A stretch of DNA of 64,000 nucleotides from Heterodera schachtii (GCA_023374025.1 SIJG01000016.1:2155915-2219914), one strand, 5' to 3'; shown: positions 25,570-38,452, numbered from the stretch's first letter. Numbers and translations are program-made. Notes: generated by a model not told the origin, from the letters alone.

Positions 25570-25634
25570 TCCTCTTGTGCCAGAGTGTCTTCTTCAACAA
25601 AAAGCGAGGACTTTCTTGATTACTATTTTGCAAG
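25570..25634 (+). CDS. 65-nt internal exon, unknown gene
   Basis: Follows TTTTAATTCAG and ends at AG|GTTTCT. It reads SSCARVSSSTKSEDFLDYYF then A and a phase-2 end, 21 full codons with mixed composition quite unlike the surrounding AT-rich DNA. No neighbouring exons could be joined. Confidence 0.5.
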
Positions 25635-25833
25635 GTTTCTTGCAGAATATTTCATATTTCACTTCATATTATAATTTTTAAGTAATATTTCAATTTTGTT
25701 TTCACTAAGTTGAACATTGTTATTTTTATTGTCTTATTATTTTTCCATTTGTTGCCTCATTTAATTAGATGCTTATCTTTTTTCCCTTTTCATGTAATGT
25801 GTAATTTCAAAAATTTATCTTTGCAATAATTCT

Positions 25834-25947
25834 CTAAGTTTGTATGTTTCCAAATTCACATGGTAATGAGTCGAGGATGGCTCCTTTTATTGCTCCGAGT
25901 GCTTCTGTTTTAAATTTCCAAGCTTTATAATTTGTTATTTTTTTCGC
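25834..25947 (-). CDS. terminal exon, unknown gene
   Basis: Minus strand, 38 codons including the TAG stop at 25834-25836. It begins after ATAAAG at 25948 in phase 0 and reads AKKITNYKAWKFKTEALGAI then KGAILDSLPCEFGNIQT. An alternative acceptor (TTTAAAACAG) lies inside at about 25907 and would drop the first 13 codons. The peptide has normal mixed composition. The exon at 26109-26361 lies 160 bp upstream on the same strand and ends in phase 0, so the two may belong to one gene: 26109 exon, intron, this exon, stop. Confidence 0.62.
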   Translation of the reverse strand, partial: AKKITNYKAWKFKTEALGAIKGAILDSLPCEFGNIQT

Positions 25948-26108
25948 CTTTATTAAAATAAATATTTTTACATTTTTTATCCAATTTTCGTAAATATCTA
26001 TCTATCTCTTCACGAAAAGAGTAAGTTAATTTAATTCGAAAAATAATTTTATTACCTTTTCATAGAGTCTAAATTATTTAGATTATGTTTTGAATAATTA
26101 AAAAATAC

Positions 26109-26361
26109 TAAACAAGCCTCAAGTCGGTCCTCTTTTTCCCGGTTTTCTTGGCATTTTTTGATTGTCCAATCGTCCCCCAATTCTTCACCTCGCGGGTCAA
26201 AAATGCTTCCCACAATTTTAGGCGTCCATTTTTCGCTAATTGTTTCCATAATTTTCTTCTTTGCGCCCTCCACATTGGTTGAGACATTCCCTTCTCTTTT
26301 TTCCTTTTCTTCTTTTTCATTAGATTTTGCTTTCTTTTGTAATTCAACTCATTTTGACTTC
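26109..26361 (-). CDS. 84-codon exon with one in-frame TGA
   Basis: The minus strand from an acceptor (ATGCTAG) at 26362 runs to TTA|GTATTT at 26109. After three codons (KSK) there is a TGA (26349-26351), then 80 open codons: VELQKKAKSNEKEEKEKREG, NVSTNVEGAKKKIMETISEK, WTPKIVGSIFDPRGEELGDD, WTIKKCQENREKEDRLEACL. The N-part is a Lys/Glu-rich coiled segment, the C-part more globular. If the real acceptor is the AG at about 26348 the TGA is outside the exon, but that site (AAATGAG) is poor. Two overlapping minus frames of 73 and 86 codons exist; this one has the most protein-like composition. Phase 0 at the end fits the exon at 25834-25947. Confidence 0.58.
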
Positions 26362-26388
26362 CTAGCATTAATATTTTATTAATGCTAG
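26362..26388. other. 27-bp perfect AT-rich palindrome
   Basis: CTAGCATTAATA, a TTT loop, then TATTAATGCTAG. It abuts the putative acceptor of the exon at 26109-26361. It could be a hairpin or the footprint of a mobile element. Confidence 0.7.
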
Positions 26389-26960
26389 TATTTGTTTGAT
26401 CTCATTAATAAATTAAATTACTTTTTTATTCATATTTTATTTTAGATATGAACTTAAATGGATTTAATGAAAATTTAATTGATATTTTTAACTTGAATAA
26501 ATGTTTATTTAAATTACAATTATTTTCAATTATTGGAGTTAAATATAAAATTTTTACTTCCAATTGGTATTTTTCTTGCTCTCGTCGTATTGCTCTTCAC
26601 TTTAAGTGTTTATTATTTTTTATTATAATGAATTAGTCTTGTTTCAAGGATATATATTTTTTAATTTATGGTATGTATTTTCTATAGTAATTTTCTTCTT
26701 ATGCTTCTATGTTAGGAAAAATTGACTTTCCAATCATCTTGGATTTTCCTCAATCGACTTTACATGTTTTTGCTCAGAAAATATAATTTAAAGTTTGAAT
26801 CAATTATTTTTTTTTTAAACTGAATTATTTTATTATTATAACAAGTGTCATTAAAATTTTTCTTTAATTTGTTTTTATATGTAATACAATGTTTTAAAGA
26901 ATTAATTTTTATTAAATTTATTTAGTTATTACAAAAAAAGTAAAATTTAAATTGTTTAAT

Positions 26961-27790
26961 CATCTATCTTTGTTCTTTTTCAGCTCAAATATCGCTAGTT
27001 CTCATTCTGGTTGGTTCTTTAAACTATAAATTTATTTTTAAATATTTCATATTTAACTACTTTATATTCGTACTCATTAAATAATTGATTATAACGTCCT
27101 CTTCTTACGTTGAAACATTTTAAAATACTAGTCGATTGATGTCTCCGCGCTATCAAACTATTTTACTCTAGATTAGAGTTTTTAGATATTTTTATCATTT
27201 AATATCGTATTTTTTGTTTAATTTATTTTCAAGATTTTATATTTAGCTTACAATCACAACTTTATAAAGATCAAATCAAAGTTAGTTTCATAATAAATCA
27301 ATTTTTAGTGTTGTTCATTTGTTATTGGATATAGGCAACCAATTATCTTTCTTTTCTTTTGTATTTTTGTATTTTGAAAAACTTAATAATAATATAACCA
27401 TTGACCATTTTTTTCATTGACTTAATGTAGTTCTGCTTCCTTATAATAATCATTTTTAAACTTAGATTGGTAATACTGGTTTTACATATATTTTGAAAAT
27501 CAATTTTAAATTGTATTAAGATTAATAGATTTACTTCATTTATGATCAAATTTTTAATCATAGTTTTTTGGTTTTTGTTTTATCAGTTTGAAGCATTTTT
27601 TTAAATAGAAGAAGATATCAACTTCAAAACAGTCGTCTATTTTTTTTTACTTATTTTGCCTTTAAAATGCAAAATCATCATTTTCTTTTATATTACTTTT
27701 TAAATCTATTGTACATATATTGATTGATAAATTAATTTCTGACATATATTCTCATTTTAACAAAAAAATTATTTAATGTTTTTTAAGCTG
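26961..27790. repeat. mosaic of blocks copied from 18758-19285 and 23025-23190
   Basis: The first part (26961-27618) aligns with 18758-19285, with an extra ~240 bp in the middle. The second part (27618-27790: GTCGTCTATTT..., CATCATTTTCTTTTATATTA...) aligns with 23025-23190. The two sources lie 4 kb apart and the copy joins them. Confidence 0.7.
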
Positions 27791-28015
27791 CAAAAAAACT
27801 AAGATTTATACCAGGGTTATCATCGAAAAATTTTCAAAATCAGAACATCAAGGCCAAAAAATAAGATTTTAGGGTAAAAAATAAGCACATTTTGCAAATT
27901 GCTTCAAATCGGCTTGTATAACACTTTATTGAATTAATATAGAATCAACTTTCTTATTTTTCGCCTCCCATGATCATTTTTAACAAATTTTTTTGCGGTC
28001 ATTATTTAGGACTTT

Positions 28016-28110
28016 TTGGGGAACAAGCGGGGCGGAAGGAAGGCCGGCGGTGCCGATAGGAACCGCCGTGGAACATTTTTGAAAATTTGAGTATAATTTG
28101 TTAACAGATT
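28016..28110. mobile_element. SINE-body fragment
   Basis: Contains CGGCGGTGCCGATAGGAACC GCCGT, then a TTTTGAAAATTTGAGTATAA block, TTTGTTAACAGATTTT. It marks the point where the + strand changes from T-rich to A-rich. The left side (27812-27900) begins CAGGGTTATC, possibly a truncated MITE end. Confidence 0.7.
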
Positions 28111-28968
28111 TTGAAGCTAACATATAGAATGGAGACTTTAGAAGACGTTAAGATTAAAATGAAAAATAGAAATATAATCATTAAAAGATATTGAGAAAAA
28201 TACAATAAAAAATAGCATCATATATTAAAAAAATATACGAAAAATGAAAATAAATTAAATAATTGAATTCCAGAAAAAAATAATAAAATTTGCTTTATTA
28301 AGAATATTAAATTTTTCTTATAAAGAAAGCAAGCTCCATTCATCAAACATCGCATGGCTACGAAATACGAAAAAGTTATCTAAAAGAAACAAATAAATTA
28401 AGAATACGAAGCAGTAAAAATTTATGTAAAAAACAAAAATATGATAAAAGTAAATATTAAATTTAAGACTTTTCGATTAAAGAGATAATTTCTGAAAATT
28501 GGAGCAAAATCTAAAATGCAAAAAATTTATTATTTAAAAAGAGATAATAAATTATATTTTAAAACAGAATCACTCTGTTCAAAGAAAAAACAATAGAGGA
28601 ACTCATTATCATAGGAGTCAAAGTTATTACCAATTAATATGAGAGAATATGGCCGCCAGCAATATGAAAATGTTATAATATAATAAAATCTATAATCATT
28701 CATTTTTAATTTTAATGGGTATTCTAAAATAAAATAAATGTTTTATAATCTTTAAAAGAATGAATAAATTAATGCAATAATAAGAAAATGTGAACTTTAA
28801 ACAATATCCTACACAAAATAAGTCAGCAAATTTAATATTATATTAAATGCATAGACAAACTGGAAAAATCACTTAATTTATAGAAAAATAAAATTAAAAA
28901 AGACAAAATTAAAAATTTATTCATATAATAAAAATAATTTTTTAACACCAAAAAACTATATTAAAAAA

Positions 28969-29070
28969 ATGGACGAATTCGTGCAAGAAATTAGGAGTCT
29001 GGTGGCAAGAGCCTACCCAAACAACACCTTGGAGATGACTTGGCTTTGGGTGATCGCGAGAATGAAGTGA
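28969..29070 (+). CDS. 34-codon complete frame or first exon
   Basis: ATG, then MDEFVQEIRSLVARAYPNNT and LEMTWLWVIARMK, TGA. It is a distinct GC-richer island in A-rich DNA. It may be a single exon whose donor is unrecognised, or a small protein. No family recognised. Confidence 0.45.
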   Translation: MDEFVQEIRSLVARAYPNNTLEMTWLWVIARMK

Positions 29071-32049
29071 AGAAAGAAAATATTTATTAATGCTTAATGA
29101 AATTGTGTGATGTTTAAAAACAAAATTGACTGTCGATTATAAAAAAATTTAAAATTTTTACAAATATTACTAAAGAAAGTTAAGCCAGAACCAGTTAAAA
29201 AATATTAAAAATTACATTCTCTAAACAAGCAAATACCGTACCGAAGAGTATAATACAGAAAAAATGTGGAGACCGTGTGACTATTTCTAAAATGGTCTTT
29301 AATATTGACTATTAAACACAATTAGCTCACAACTTAACAGCTTGTGTCAACTTCTATGCCAAAGTATTTTATGAAGCAAACTTAAGAAATAAATAAAATT
29401 AGATATTTTATTTTTTGCCATGAAAAAAATAAAAATTATGTTAATATAAATGAATTTACTTACAAATATAATTGTTATCGAACTGTCTTCACTTATAAAA
29501 GAAAACAATATAAATTAAATATGTAAATTATTTTTCTTATGACACATTTTTCTAAAAATAAAATATTTCGGAAAACAAATTTTCATAATAATACGGCACT
29601 ATAGATGTCACATTAACTTTAAATATAACAAAATATAAATAATAAAATTCTGAACATTAAATCAGAATCTGAACTCATCATTAAGAAATTTGAAACCTTA
29701 ACCTTTTTTCAAAAAAACAGTTTTTACATTTTTGGTTTCACATTTCAAAAATTCCAATTTTATATTTTTGTCGGTCTTTAAAATTAAACTTTTTATTAAA
29801 TATTTAAAAAATGAAACAAATAAACCCTTCGGAATTCTTAGGTTAGTTTTTGAAAATTTTAAGGAAAATGGTCCAGGAGAGTTCGAAATAAAAATTTGAA
29901 AATTTGACAAAACCTACAATTTTTTTTGGAAAGTTTTTATTAATGTTATCAGAATATTTGGAGATGGTTCAATAACTATTGCCACTCTGGGCCCTAGAAT
30001 TTGTGCTTAAAATTAGAAAATGATTACGCAAAGTTTGAATGTTGTATCATACATACAAAAACAAATTATCAACACTTAAATCTACCGAAATGAATTGAAT
30101 GTAAATAAAAAACTTTATTTTAGAATAACTAAAAATTTGCAATTCGAATTTGTGCTTAAAATTAAAAAATAAATTCCAATAAATTTGAAAATAGTGAAAA
30201 ATAGTCAATTTAAATTAATTATAAATATAATAATAGATAAGTAATGTATTAAAAGATTATCAATAATTAACTAAACAAATCAAATGAAGCATACAATATG
30301 ATGTAAAATAAATAATACTAAAAAATCCGTTTTAAAAAGATCTATTTGCTTAAGATTTATGATTTATACCACATGATAATCACTTAATTTTTGCTGAACC
30401 ATTTGTACTCACCATTTATTATCGCTATGAGAAAAACTTAAAATAATAATTAAAAAAATTAAATTAAATTATGAGTTTTTAGAAAATTCAGCATTGGAAA
30501 ATAATAAAAGAATAAAATAGAAAATATTTTGAATTAAGTATAAAATTTCCAAATATAAAATAATAAATTCTTCATTAAAAAAACATGAGAACATCTATAA
30601 AACGAGATACGGTTATTTCCAAGAATTTAAAAGAGTGAACGGATCTATAATTGTGACATTTTCTATCTAACGCCTAAGTTTACCCAAATCGAGAGTGGAT
30701 ATAGAGTGAAGACTTCAAGATTAAAAAGAAAAATAAATGGATATATATACTTAAAAACCAAAAATATAAAATGCCATAACGAAAATTTAGTAGAAAAAGG
30801 AAAACTTTTTTATTATTATACATAAACAAATTATGGACTGAAAAAATAAATCAAAATGTTAATCATGAGGTAGAAAAAATAAAGCTAGAAAATATTGCAT
30901 ATTTATTGAGATATTTTTTAAAATAAGATATAGAACGAAAGAGATTTTTACTCATGGACGTTAATAATGAAAACGATTGTAATTTTTATAAAAAAATTTT
31001 TACTTTTATTGGTTCAAGTTCAGACAAGCTGATGAAACCGGTACATGTTAATATTTGCTTGATTAACATCAGAGACAAAAATAGAATATTTATAATGACT
31101 AAAATAAATTAAATTAAATTTCGAAGTTTAAAAATTAAAAATCAATAAATTTATTTTTACAATCTGTTTCAATTTTGCGTTTTTTTCTTCTGCGATTTTA
31201 AAACCATTTAGAATATTTTTTCATTTTTAAATAGCCAGGAATAACGATTTAAATTTAACATCATTTCTGGTGATTATAATAAAATTTGAATTAATGGAAA
31301 AATATTTTAAAATTAATCATATATTATAAAATATTCCAAGTACAATTAAATTTAATAAAACTTAAAGCAATATTTATTTCGATTAAATAGGTTTTTATTA
31401 TTTGCTGGGAACCAGTAAAATTGCGATTTTTGTCATATAAAAAAATGTAAATGAATTTACTTGGTGAAGATGTCATGTCATATCTTTTATCTACTATTTC
31501 TTTAGGTTCACTTTTATTCATTTGGCTTGTTACTCGAAATATATTTATAATTATTATACAAATTTTCAATTTTACCAAAGATAGGAGCACAATGATGGCT
31601 AATAATATGCGTCATGAATAACTTTTAAAAATATAAACCTTGATGATTATATTCTGGTCAAAAGACCATAGAAAATGTCAAAAAAAAGCATTTTCTACCG
31701 TATCTTAGAAATTCAAAAATCCTTTTTATTAGGTCCGTCTATATTTTAACCTATTTCATCATGTATTTGTTTCTAAAAAATCCCTTTTTTATTTTCTAAA
31801 ATATTATCAATAATATAAAAAATATTTACAAAATGCATTTTGTCAAATTTACTATCATTTTTAGCAAAACTACAGCGAGCCATACAAATATATTTTTTGT
31901 TGAATCTTTTTCCTCATAAATAAAGATTTTTATTTTTTGATTAAAATTTTATAATTCGTCAATATTAAATGATTATGATGAACATTTCATGCTCCATCTC
32001 TTCAATGAATAATGTTTGGATTTATTATTATTTTTTTTGTTTAAAATAG

Positions 32050-32092
32050 TGTCGGAGACAGCCTTTCCCCAGGTTGATGTGGCAATTAATAG
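32050..32092 (+). CDS. 43-nt internal exon
   Basis: After TTTAAAATAG it reads SETAFPQVDVAIN and ends AG|GTTTGG (phase 2 in, phase 2 out by length 2+39+2). Isolated on the plus strand; partners not found. Confidence 0.4.
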
Positions 32093-32175
32093 GTTTGGAT
32101 TTATTATTATTATTATATTTTGGTTTAAAACCTATATTTTTTTCAACAATGAGTTCATTTTAAAATATAAGGAAT

Positions 32176-32243
32176 TTAAAATCTGTTTTTAAATTTATTC
32201 TCGTCGTCGATGATCGGATCTCCATAGAAGTTGCTTTCTTCAG
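32176..32243 (-). CDS. terminal exon, paralogue of 35639-35677
   Basis: After CCGACAG the minus strand reads EESNFYGDPIIDDENKFKNR, F and TAA. A related terminal peptide (IDHDDENESKYLN and TAA) occurs on the minus strand at 35639-35677. Conservation of DDEN and the position of the stop suggest two copies of one gene family 3.4 kb apart. The same-strand exon at 32521-32600 lies upstream but its phase relation is unknown. Confidence 0.5.
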
Positions 32244-32520
32244 CTGTCGGTTACATTTGATCGGTTACATTTGATCTAATTTTTTAAAGCAAAAATACTT
32301 TTATTTAATGTATTGTTTTTTTTAATGTTTCATTCTGTTCAAACTGTTTTTAGTAAGCTTTCGCTTATTTTTTATCAATAATATTATTTTAACTAATTTA
32401 TTATATAGTGGGTTTTTGTAGTTTTATTTAATCTATAACTATCTAGTTTACATGTTTATTAGCAATTTCTATTAATTTAATATTTTATGATTAATGTATC
32501 TTGTAATAACATTTTTCAAA

Positions 32521-32600
32521 TTAATAGAAAAACACAAAAATGACGAGCACAATAATCCAGATGTTTTCTGGAGCGTCTTCAATGAGTTGTTTTTTTTTGT
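32521..32600 (-). CDS. terminal exon with a C-terminal membrane segment
   Basis: Minus strand: KKQLIEDAPENIWIIVLVIF then VFFY and TAA (32521-32523). A hydrophobic run at the very end suggests a tail anchor or last transmembrane helix, preceded by an acidic stretch. On the plus strand the same bases hold an ATG-led frame MTSTIIQMFSGASSM before a GT, a weaker choice. Confidence 0.45.
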
Positions 32601-34730
32601 AAATTAAAAAATGTAAAATTTATTTATTTTTTTTATTTTATTTTTTTTTTTTACTTTTTGTTTTTTAATTATTTATTTTATGGTTAATGTTAATCTGTAA
32701 TAAGAAATAGAAAGTAGAAATTTTAATTTCTTATTAACTTTTTAATACTTTATGACAAGAAAAACAGCATATATTATTTTGTATATGATTTTCTTTCAAT
32801 ATTTATTATTAATATTTTCGCTCGGTTTTTGCTATTAGTTTTTTACATAGCTCATCTTCTTGCTACGCTTTTCCTTTTTTGGTTTCCAACTGAGTTGTTT
32901 GTTAACACTTTCGAAGTTCATTTCTTCTGCTTGTTATAAATCAAGTTCAGCTATAACCATTCGGCCATAACAAAAAATTTTAAAATATATCATTGCAGCA
33001 TTTATTTAACCGATTTTCTCTGAATTTTAGAATTTCATTATTTCTTGTATCATTTTCTATCAAAAAAAATTTTAAATTTTTTTGACTGAAAGATTTACAT
33101 TTTTTATACGTAGGGTCGCTACTTTTAGTGACGAAAAAAGCCTAAAATAGTTAAATAAAATAGTGAGTAAAAATGCCAAAATAGTGACGAATAGTGACAT
33201 AATTTTTAGCCAAAATTGAGCAAAAAAAATAATTTTTATTCACTGGTTGCAGTTGCAAATGAGGTACATTTCCTTTCTTACATTTTTTTAACAAATATCT
33301 AATAAGTTTGTTTTTTATTTTATAATTGGCCATATTCAAAAATTTCCAATGTTTTCGCAATGTCGTTCTGACATTTTTATAAAAATTATAATTAAAATAT
33401 AGGATTTGTTTTATATTTTACAAACTATGTTTGATCGATCAATAGCTATATTTTACAAATTAAAAAGATGAAATTTTTTAGTTACATTCAGTTTTCCTTT
33501 CTTCGAATTTGTTGGCTGGATTTTCCAGTGTTTAATTAATAGTGGATTTTTAAATAAAAATAATAATTGCTCTATTTGTAGTTAAATATTTGGATATTCA
33601 CAATCTATGATTTGAAATTGATTATATTTTTGATTATTTATCTTTTTCCTCTTATTTTTAAAATTTTAATTATTATGTTACCCAACGAAATTGCAAGTAA
33701 TTTTTTTGTTATTTAATTTTTTGTATAATCAAATTAACTTTAAAATCTCTTCCCACGACAAATCTGTGAAAAGCAAAAAACGAAAAAAAAATTTTTTCCT
33801 ATAGTCGCGCTTTATGTAGAAGGAAAATTATAGGTAAATGTACCTCGAGTATCAGCTACAAGGATAACATTTTGAGTCTAAATGTATTAAATTTTATTTA
33901 ATTAATTTAAATAATTTTACGCAATTAAAATATTCTCTTGGTATTTTTCGATGCAAATTAATATAATATTAAATTTTGGCCTTTTACGAATTTTAATAAT
34001 TTAATTGAATTACGCTTTCTTTTTGTTTATTATATCTTTTTTTAATTATCACGGCACGAAGAAAAGAATTGATAGCACTTTTTAGTACCTTTATTTATTT
34101 AGTATAAATTTGAAGCGCTTAGAAGACCATATAAAATAATTTTCTCAATATCTTGAGCAGCTGACACGAGTAATCACAAAAAAATAAAATTGACCTGGCA
34201 CTTATCATGTTTGTTTTTAGTTTAATTAATTTGTTTATTTATATATTTTTGGAAAAGCTAGTCAAGATATGAAGCAACATAAAGCCAGCTATTTTATTAA
34301 AATTATTTTATATTGCTATATTTGTTTTTTTAATGTAGTTTTATATAGTTTAGAATATTTTGTTTAATTGTTTTTAAAAAATTATACTTTAGATTATATA
34401 ATGAATTCTTTTGATTACTCATTTTAATTTGTGTTGTATTTGTTTAAAACAAGAAGATGAATTTTATTATCATAACAGTCGTGACATACATTCAGTGAAA
34501 TTATTTCTTCCTCAATTTGATTTTTATTACATCGATTTATTTATTCATTTTTTTTAATCTATAAAAGATTTTTCTAATTAATGTACAAGATTAAGTTTAG
34601 TTTTCCTAATTATTATTATTAATGCTATACAAAATACGTAATAAAATTAATTTTTATTTTATTAATGAGATAAATGTTTGTCACTTTATTTGAATCTGTT
34701 ATATTTAATCAAAAATTTTTTTTATTATGC

Positions 34731-35012
34731 CTATTTGCTTTTAGATAGTAGTCGATGATTGATCTTTTTACAATTGTTGTTTTTAATTGTTATTGCCATG
34801 GTTTGGACAAGGCTTCCCGGCCCCAACTAAATAAAATTTTAATCAAGGATAATAGGTAATTTTTGCATAATTTTCACTTAATTATCCATAAATGTAAACA
34901 GGTGGCGACTGCCAATACTGCTGGGCACCATTATATCTATTTTTGAATTAACGGACAACAGCAATAAATTTCAGTTTAACATTTGTTCGGCTTTTTTGGC
35001 ATAAAAAGGTAA
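34731..35012 (-). CDS. three terminal exons of an unknown gene
   Basis: Exons are 34981-35012, 34900-34936 and 34731-34826. Introns are short: GTTAAAC..AAATAG (44 nt) and GTTTAC..TTTAG (73 nt). Phases agree: the first ends AT, the second begins A (ATA), and the second ends in phase 0 where the third begins. The peptide is LPFYAKKAEQ-I-YNGAQQYWQSPP, then LGPGSLVQTMAITIKNNNCK, then KINHRLLSKSK and TAG (34731-34733). The first exon follows CAAACAG. The C-terminus is basic. No family recognised. Confidence 0.7.
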
Positions 35013-35638
35013 CTGTTTGCTCAATTTTTTGAACTTAATGACATTTATTTGTCAAAAAGCAAATTTATTTTTCAGCTGCTTTCTTTTATTGTGATAAGGC
35101 TATTCACATGGTTAGACTCAAAGAAATGCACCAAAAATTATAAAAGTCACAAGACACGTTTTTTCGTGCAATTGATAGTTTTTGTTGCATAAATATCAAT
35201 GTTGAAAAATTTAAGTTTCTGTTTATTTTGTTCGAATTAGGGGTCCGGGATTCGAAATTAAGTGAAATGGGTTTTAGATTCGTATTTTTGGTAGTTATTA
35301 AAAATTTATGATCGACACAATTACCCAGAAATGTTCTGATTTGGAGGGTAAAACCTTAAAACAAAAAGGTCCTGATTTGTCAGCAATATGCTGGTTTTTG
35401 ACAAGTGACGAATTTTTTTCTTGATTTCTTAAAATTATTTTAATTTTGGAAATTTATGGCATAATATTTATTATTTATCTTGGTTTTTTAGGCTCATATA
35501 AAATATATATTGAACTGAACGATATGCAAATTCTATAATCATAGGCATTTTTATTTATTATTTTTTATAAATATGCTATTAATTTTTAGGAATTCTTTTG
35601 TAATTTTCATTATTTAAATAAAATATCTTTTGTTCATA

Positions 35639-35677
35639 TTAATTCAAATATTTTGATTCATTCTCGTCGTCGTGATC
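35639..35677 (-). CDS. paralogous terminal exon fragment
   Basis: IDHDDENESKYLN and TAA on the minus strand, matching the end of the exon at 32176-32243. The upstream boundary is unclear. Confidence 0.35.
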   Translation of the reverse strand, partial: DHDDENESKYLN

Positions 35678-36495
35678 TATATTTTGTCGAGCGGTTATGA
35701 ATTACATGAGAACGAGCCCATATTTTTTTGTGTATTTTTTGGTTAAGTTAAAATTATCATTTTTTGTACTTATTTTGCTTTTAATTTAGTCTAATGCGAA
35801 ATAATTGTTTTTGAATGTTAACAAATTAAAGATAAAATAGATAAAAAAAAATTAGTGCGTTTTCTGTGTTTTAATATAAATACGTCATTTAAAAAAATTT
35901 ATAGTATGAATTGCAATGATTTTTAAAAAAACTAATTAAATTTAGTTTTAATTATGATGCTTTGTTTTTATTAACAAAATTACTTATATAAAATAAAAGA
36001 TTATTTTTAATAATTGTATTCTTATTTTATAGTTGTTCAATTAAATCTAATTTCAAGCAAAATCCCGAAGTTCATATCTTTGTGTCGATGATAACAATTC
36101 AAAAATACACAATAAATTGACTTAAAATATTTTTTAATTTTTGTTAGTTTTTTATTTTTATTTTTCATGTTTTTCAACCGACAATGTTTTTGCTTGACTA
36201 TGCTTTATTTTGCTTAATAAATAAAGAGTTTAATATTATGGCCTCACCATAAGATGTTTATTTTGCTTAACTTTAAAGTTATAGTTGACCAAACTTAATT
36301 TATATATTTTTATCCATTTTCATATCGCAATTATTTTTGAATTTAATAAATCATTATTCATTTTTACTTAATTTAAATAATTGATGAGCAAAAAGAAGTT
36401 TATTCCATGTACAGCGTGATACAGTCATTTTTCTTTTTTTTTAATGCACATTGCTTGTCTTTGTTAGTCAATTAATTTACAATATATGCTTGTAG

Positions 36496-36636
36496 CATTA
36501 TATTTATTTCTTGTGTCCGAACAGATTTCGTCAATACCTTAAAATTATGACGAATGAAGAATACAATTTATATATTTCAGCTTTAAAAAATATATTCACA
36601 ATTTGCATTAGCGCATACCAAGGAAATTTAAAATAA
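36496..36636 (+). CDS. 46-codon open exon
   Basis: After GCTTGTAG the plus strand reads HYIYFLCPNRFRQYLKIMTN, EEYNLYISALKNIFTICISA, YQGNLK and TAA. Such a long open stretch is uncommon at this AT content, but no start or partner exon is found. Confidence 0.42.
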   Translation, partial: HYIYFLCPNRFRQYLKIMTNEEYNLYISALKNIFTICISAYQGNLK

Positions 36637-37621
36637 TAAAAATTAATTTTGACTAATTTAATCGCATTAGAATTTAATAATATATAAAAATCGTTGAAAT
36701 GATAATTAAGGAAAATTTATTTTATATGTAAAGTTATTTTTTTCAAATAACAAAATGTCGATTCTTGATGGATTAATTTTTTTTAATGAATAATTGTTTT
36801 TTTAGTAATAATAATTTTATTTACATTCTTGAACATATTACAATTAGTAAAACGGCGTTCGGATAAAAAAAATGCGATTTTAAAAATTAAAAATTTTCCT
36901 TTTATGATAAAATCCTATTTATACTTTTCAATTAGAGCAAACAAATTAATTTTCATGCTTTATTCAGAATCTTGCTGTACATTCAATGATGACATTTCTA
37001 TCACAATATTTTAAAATTTTAATATTTTAAAGTTTTTCAATTTTATTTTTATTTATCTCCTTTATTATTTTTTGCTTTATAAAAATGCAGAATCAAATAA
37101 TAAATCAAACTAGGTTTTCTAAATAATATTTTCAAATTATTTTCTGTTTTAGTTTACTTTTTCTTTAGGTTCTAAATATATTGAAACAATTATTTAAAAA
37201 TTATTTTTTATTGTTTTATTTAGTGTAAATAAAATAAAATTATTCTTTATTATTGAATTAGGTTTATTAAATATTTTTAAATTTTAACTGGGCATTTACA
37301 AGAGATTGTGCATCGTTTTTATAGGGTAATAATTCTGAGTTCCTAATGAATTTTTTTTAATTAGGTTTTTAAATCTTTTTCATAATTTTTATAGAGAAGT
37401 GATATTTTAGTGAAATGAGTTATTTCTATTGTCACTCTGTTGCTTATAATAATAAGGTACTTATCATTTCGATATTTTATTTTATTTCCTCCAAATTTGT
37501 CATCTTTTATTTATTATTCATAAATTACCGTACATATTTAATTGGTCCTTTGCAGTATTTTTAATTTTAAAATATATGTTGCCATTTATATATATTTTTC
37601 ATTATACCTTATTATTTTTCC

Positions 37622-37795
37622 TATTTTTTTGATTTTATCATTCAAATATTTCTGCATTTTAAGTTCCGTCCAGGTCATTTAACAGCACGCTTATTTTGCG
37701 ATTGTGTTGCCGACGTGTTTTTTGCCAATTTCTTTCTCACGATTAATAGGAATGTAATAGGTGTTTGGTTGCCGCGAAACGGTTGGATTGTGTAA
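37622..37795. CDS. coding-like island of uncertain strand
   Basis: Plus strand: 57 open codons ending GHLTARLFCDCVADVFFANF, FLTINRNVIGVWLPRNGWIV, TAA. Minus strand: IQPFRGNQTPITFLLI ending at a canonical donor (ATC|GTGAGA), or NPTVSRQPNTYYIPINREKE in another frame. A real exon is likely; the canonical donor favours minus. Confidence 0.4.
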
Positions 37796-38108
37796 GAAAA
37801 GTGACGAATTTTTGAACCAATGACATCTTGTAACTGCTAATGGAAGCAGATATTTTTAGAAGTTACTTTACAATTGTTTTTTATTAAATTAAATTTAAAA
37901 TTACACAAGCATTTGCAAGTGTGAATAAGTAAATCTTTTTGGGTTTGAATATGTTTGATTATATGCAATTCGCTAATTTTTATGGCGGTAGAAGATTTAC
38001 GACTTATTGATCTGATTCTATAAATTATTTTAAATTGCTATCATTTTAACTTATTCTATTTTTATCGTCCAGGCGTTATTTTTTTCCATAGCTTTATTTT
38101 TAAGTTAT

Positions 38109-38303
38109 ATGGGATTGATTTATTTTCATTTTTTTGCTTTTGTTGTATCAGTCACAAACGAATACACACACAAAATACGCCTCACCCGTTTGATGATAGG
38201 GATATTGGCTCGACTTTTCAGTGCCAGTGCTAGACGCCTTTGCACGTACTTCCTCCCCTTTATATATACACACACACACTACCGGTGCTTTTTCGGCCAA
38301 TAA
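38109..38303 (+). CDS. 64-codon frame, weak support
   Basis: MGLIYFHFFAFVVSVTNEYT... with a hydrophobic start, then ...RLMIGILARLFSASARRLCT. The C-part runs through a TA/CA microsatellite. Could also be promoter-proximal DNA: TTTATATATACACACAC is inside it. Confidence 0.25.
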   Translation: MGLIYFHFFAFVVSVTNEYTHKIRLTRLMIGILARLFSASARRLCTYFLPFIYTHTHYRCFFGQ

Positions 38304-38351
38304 GACTATTGCCGTGGCGGTCTAATGGAGTTTTAAATATTAATCATTAAT

Positions 38352-38430
38352 CCACCGCCAGGAGGAGTCGAACTTGAGTTCCCTTTTTGTTGTGACTGAG
38401 TCTTAGACCATTTGACCAAATGTTCTACGA
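38352..38430 (-). ncRNA. tRNA-like sequence (SINE head or decayed tRNA)
   Basis: On the minus strand TGGTCAAATGG resembles an A box, and AGTTCGACTCC, about 40 bases on, matches the B-box consensus at 10 of 11 positions. GTTGTGACTGAGTC and GACTCAGTCACAAC on either side form a 14-bp inverted repeat (38388-38442). No full cloverleaf was drawn. Confidence 0.45.
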
Positions 38431-38452
38431 CTCAGTCACAACATGTACAGAA

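Noticed and set aside
33112..33200. TAGGGTCGCTAC with TAGTGAC words as a MITE
   Set aside because: The words fit the pattern, but no inverted right end or duplication was found nearby.
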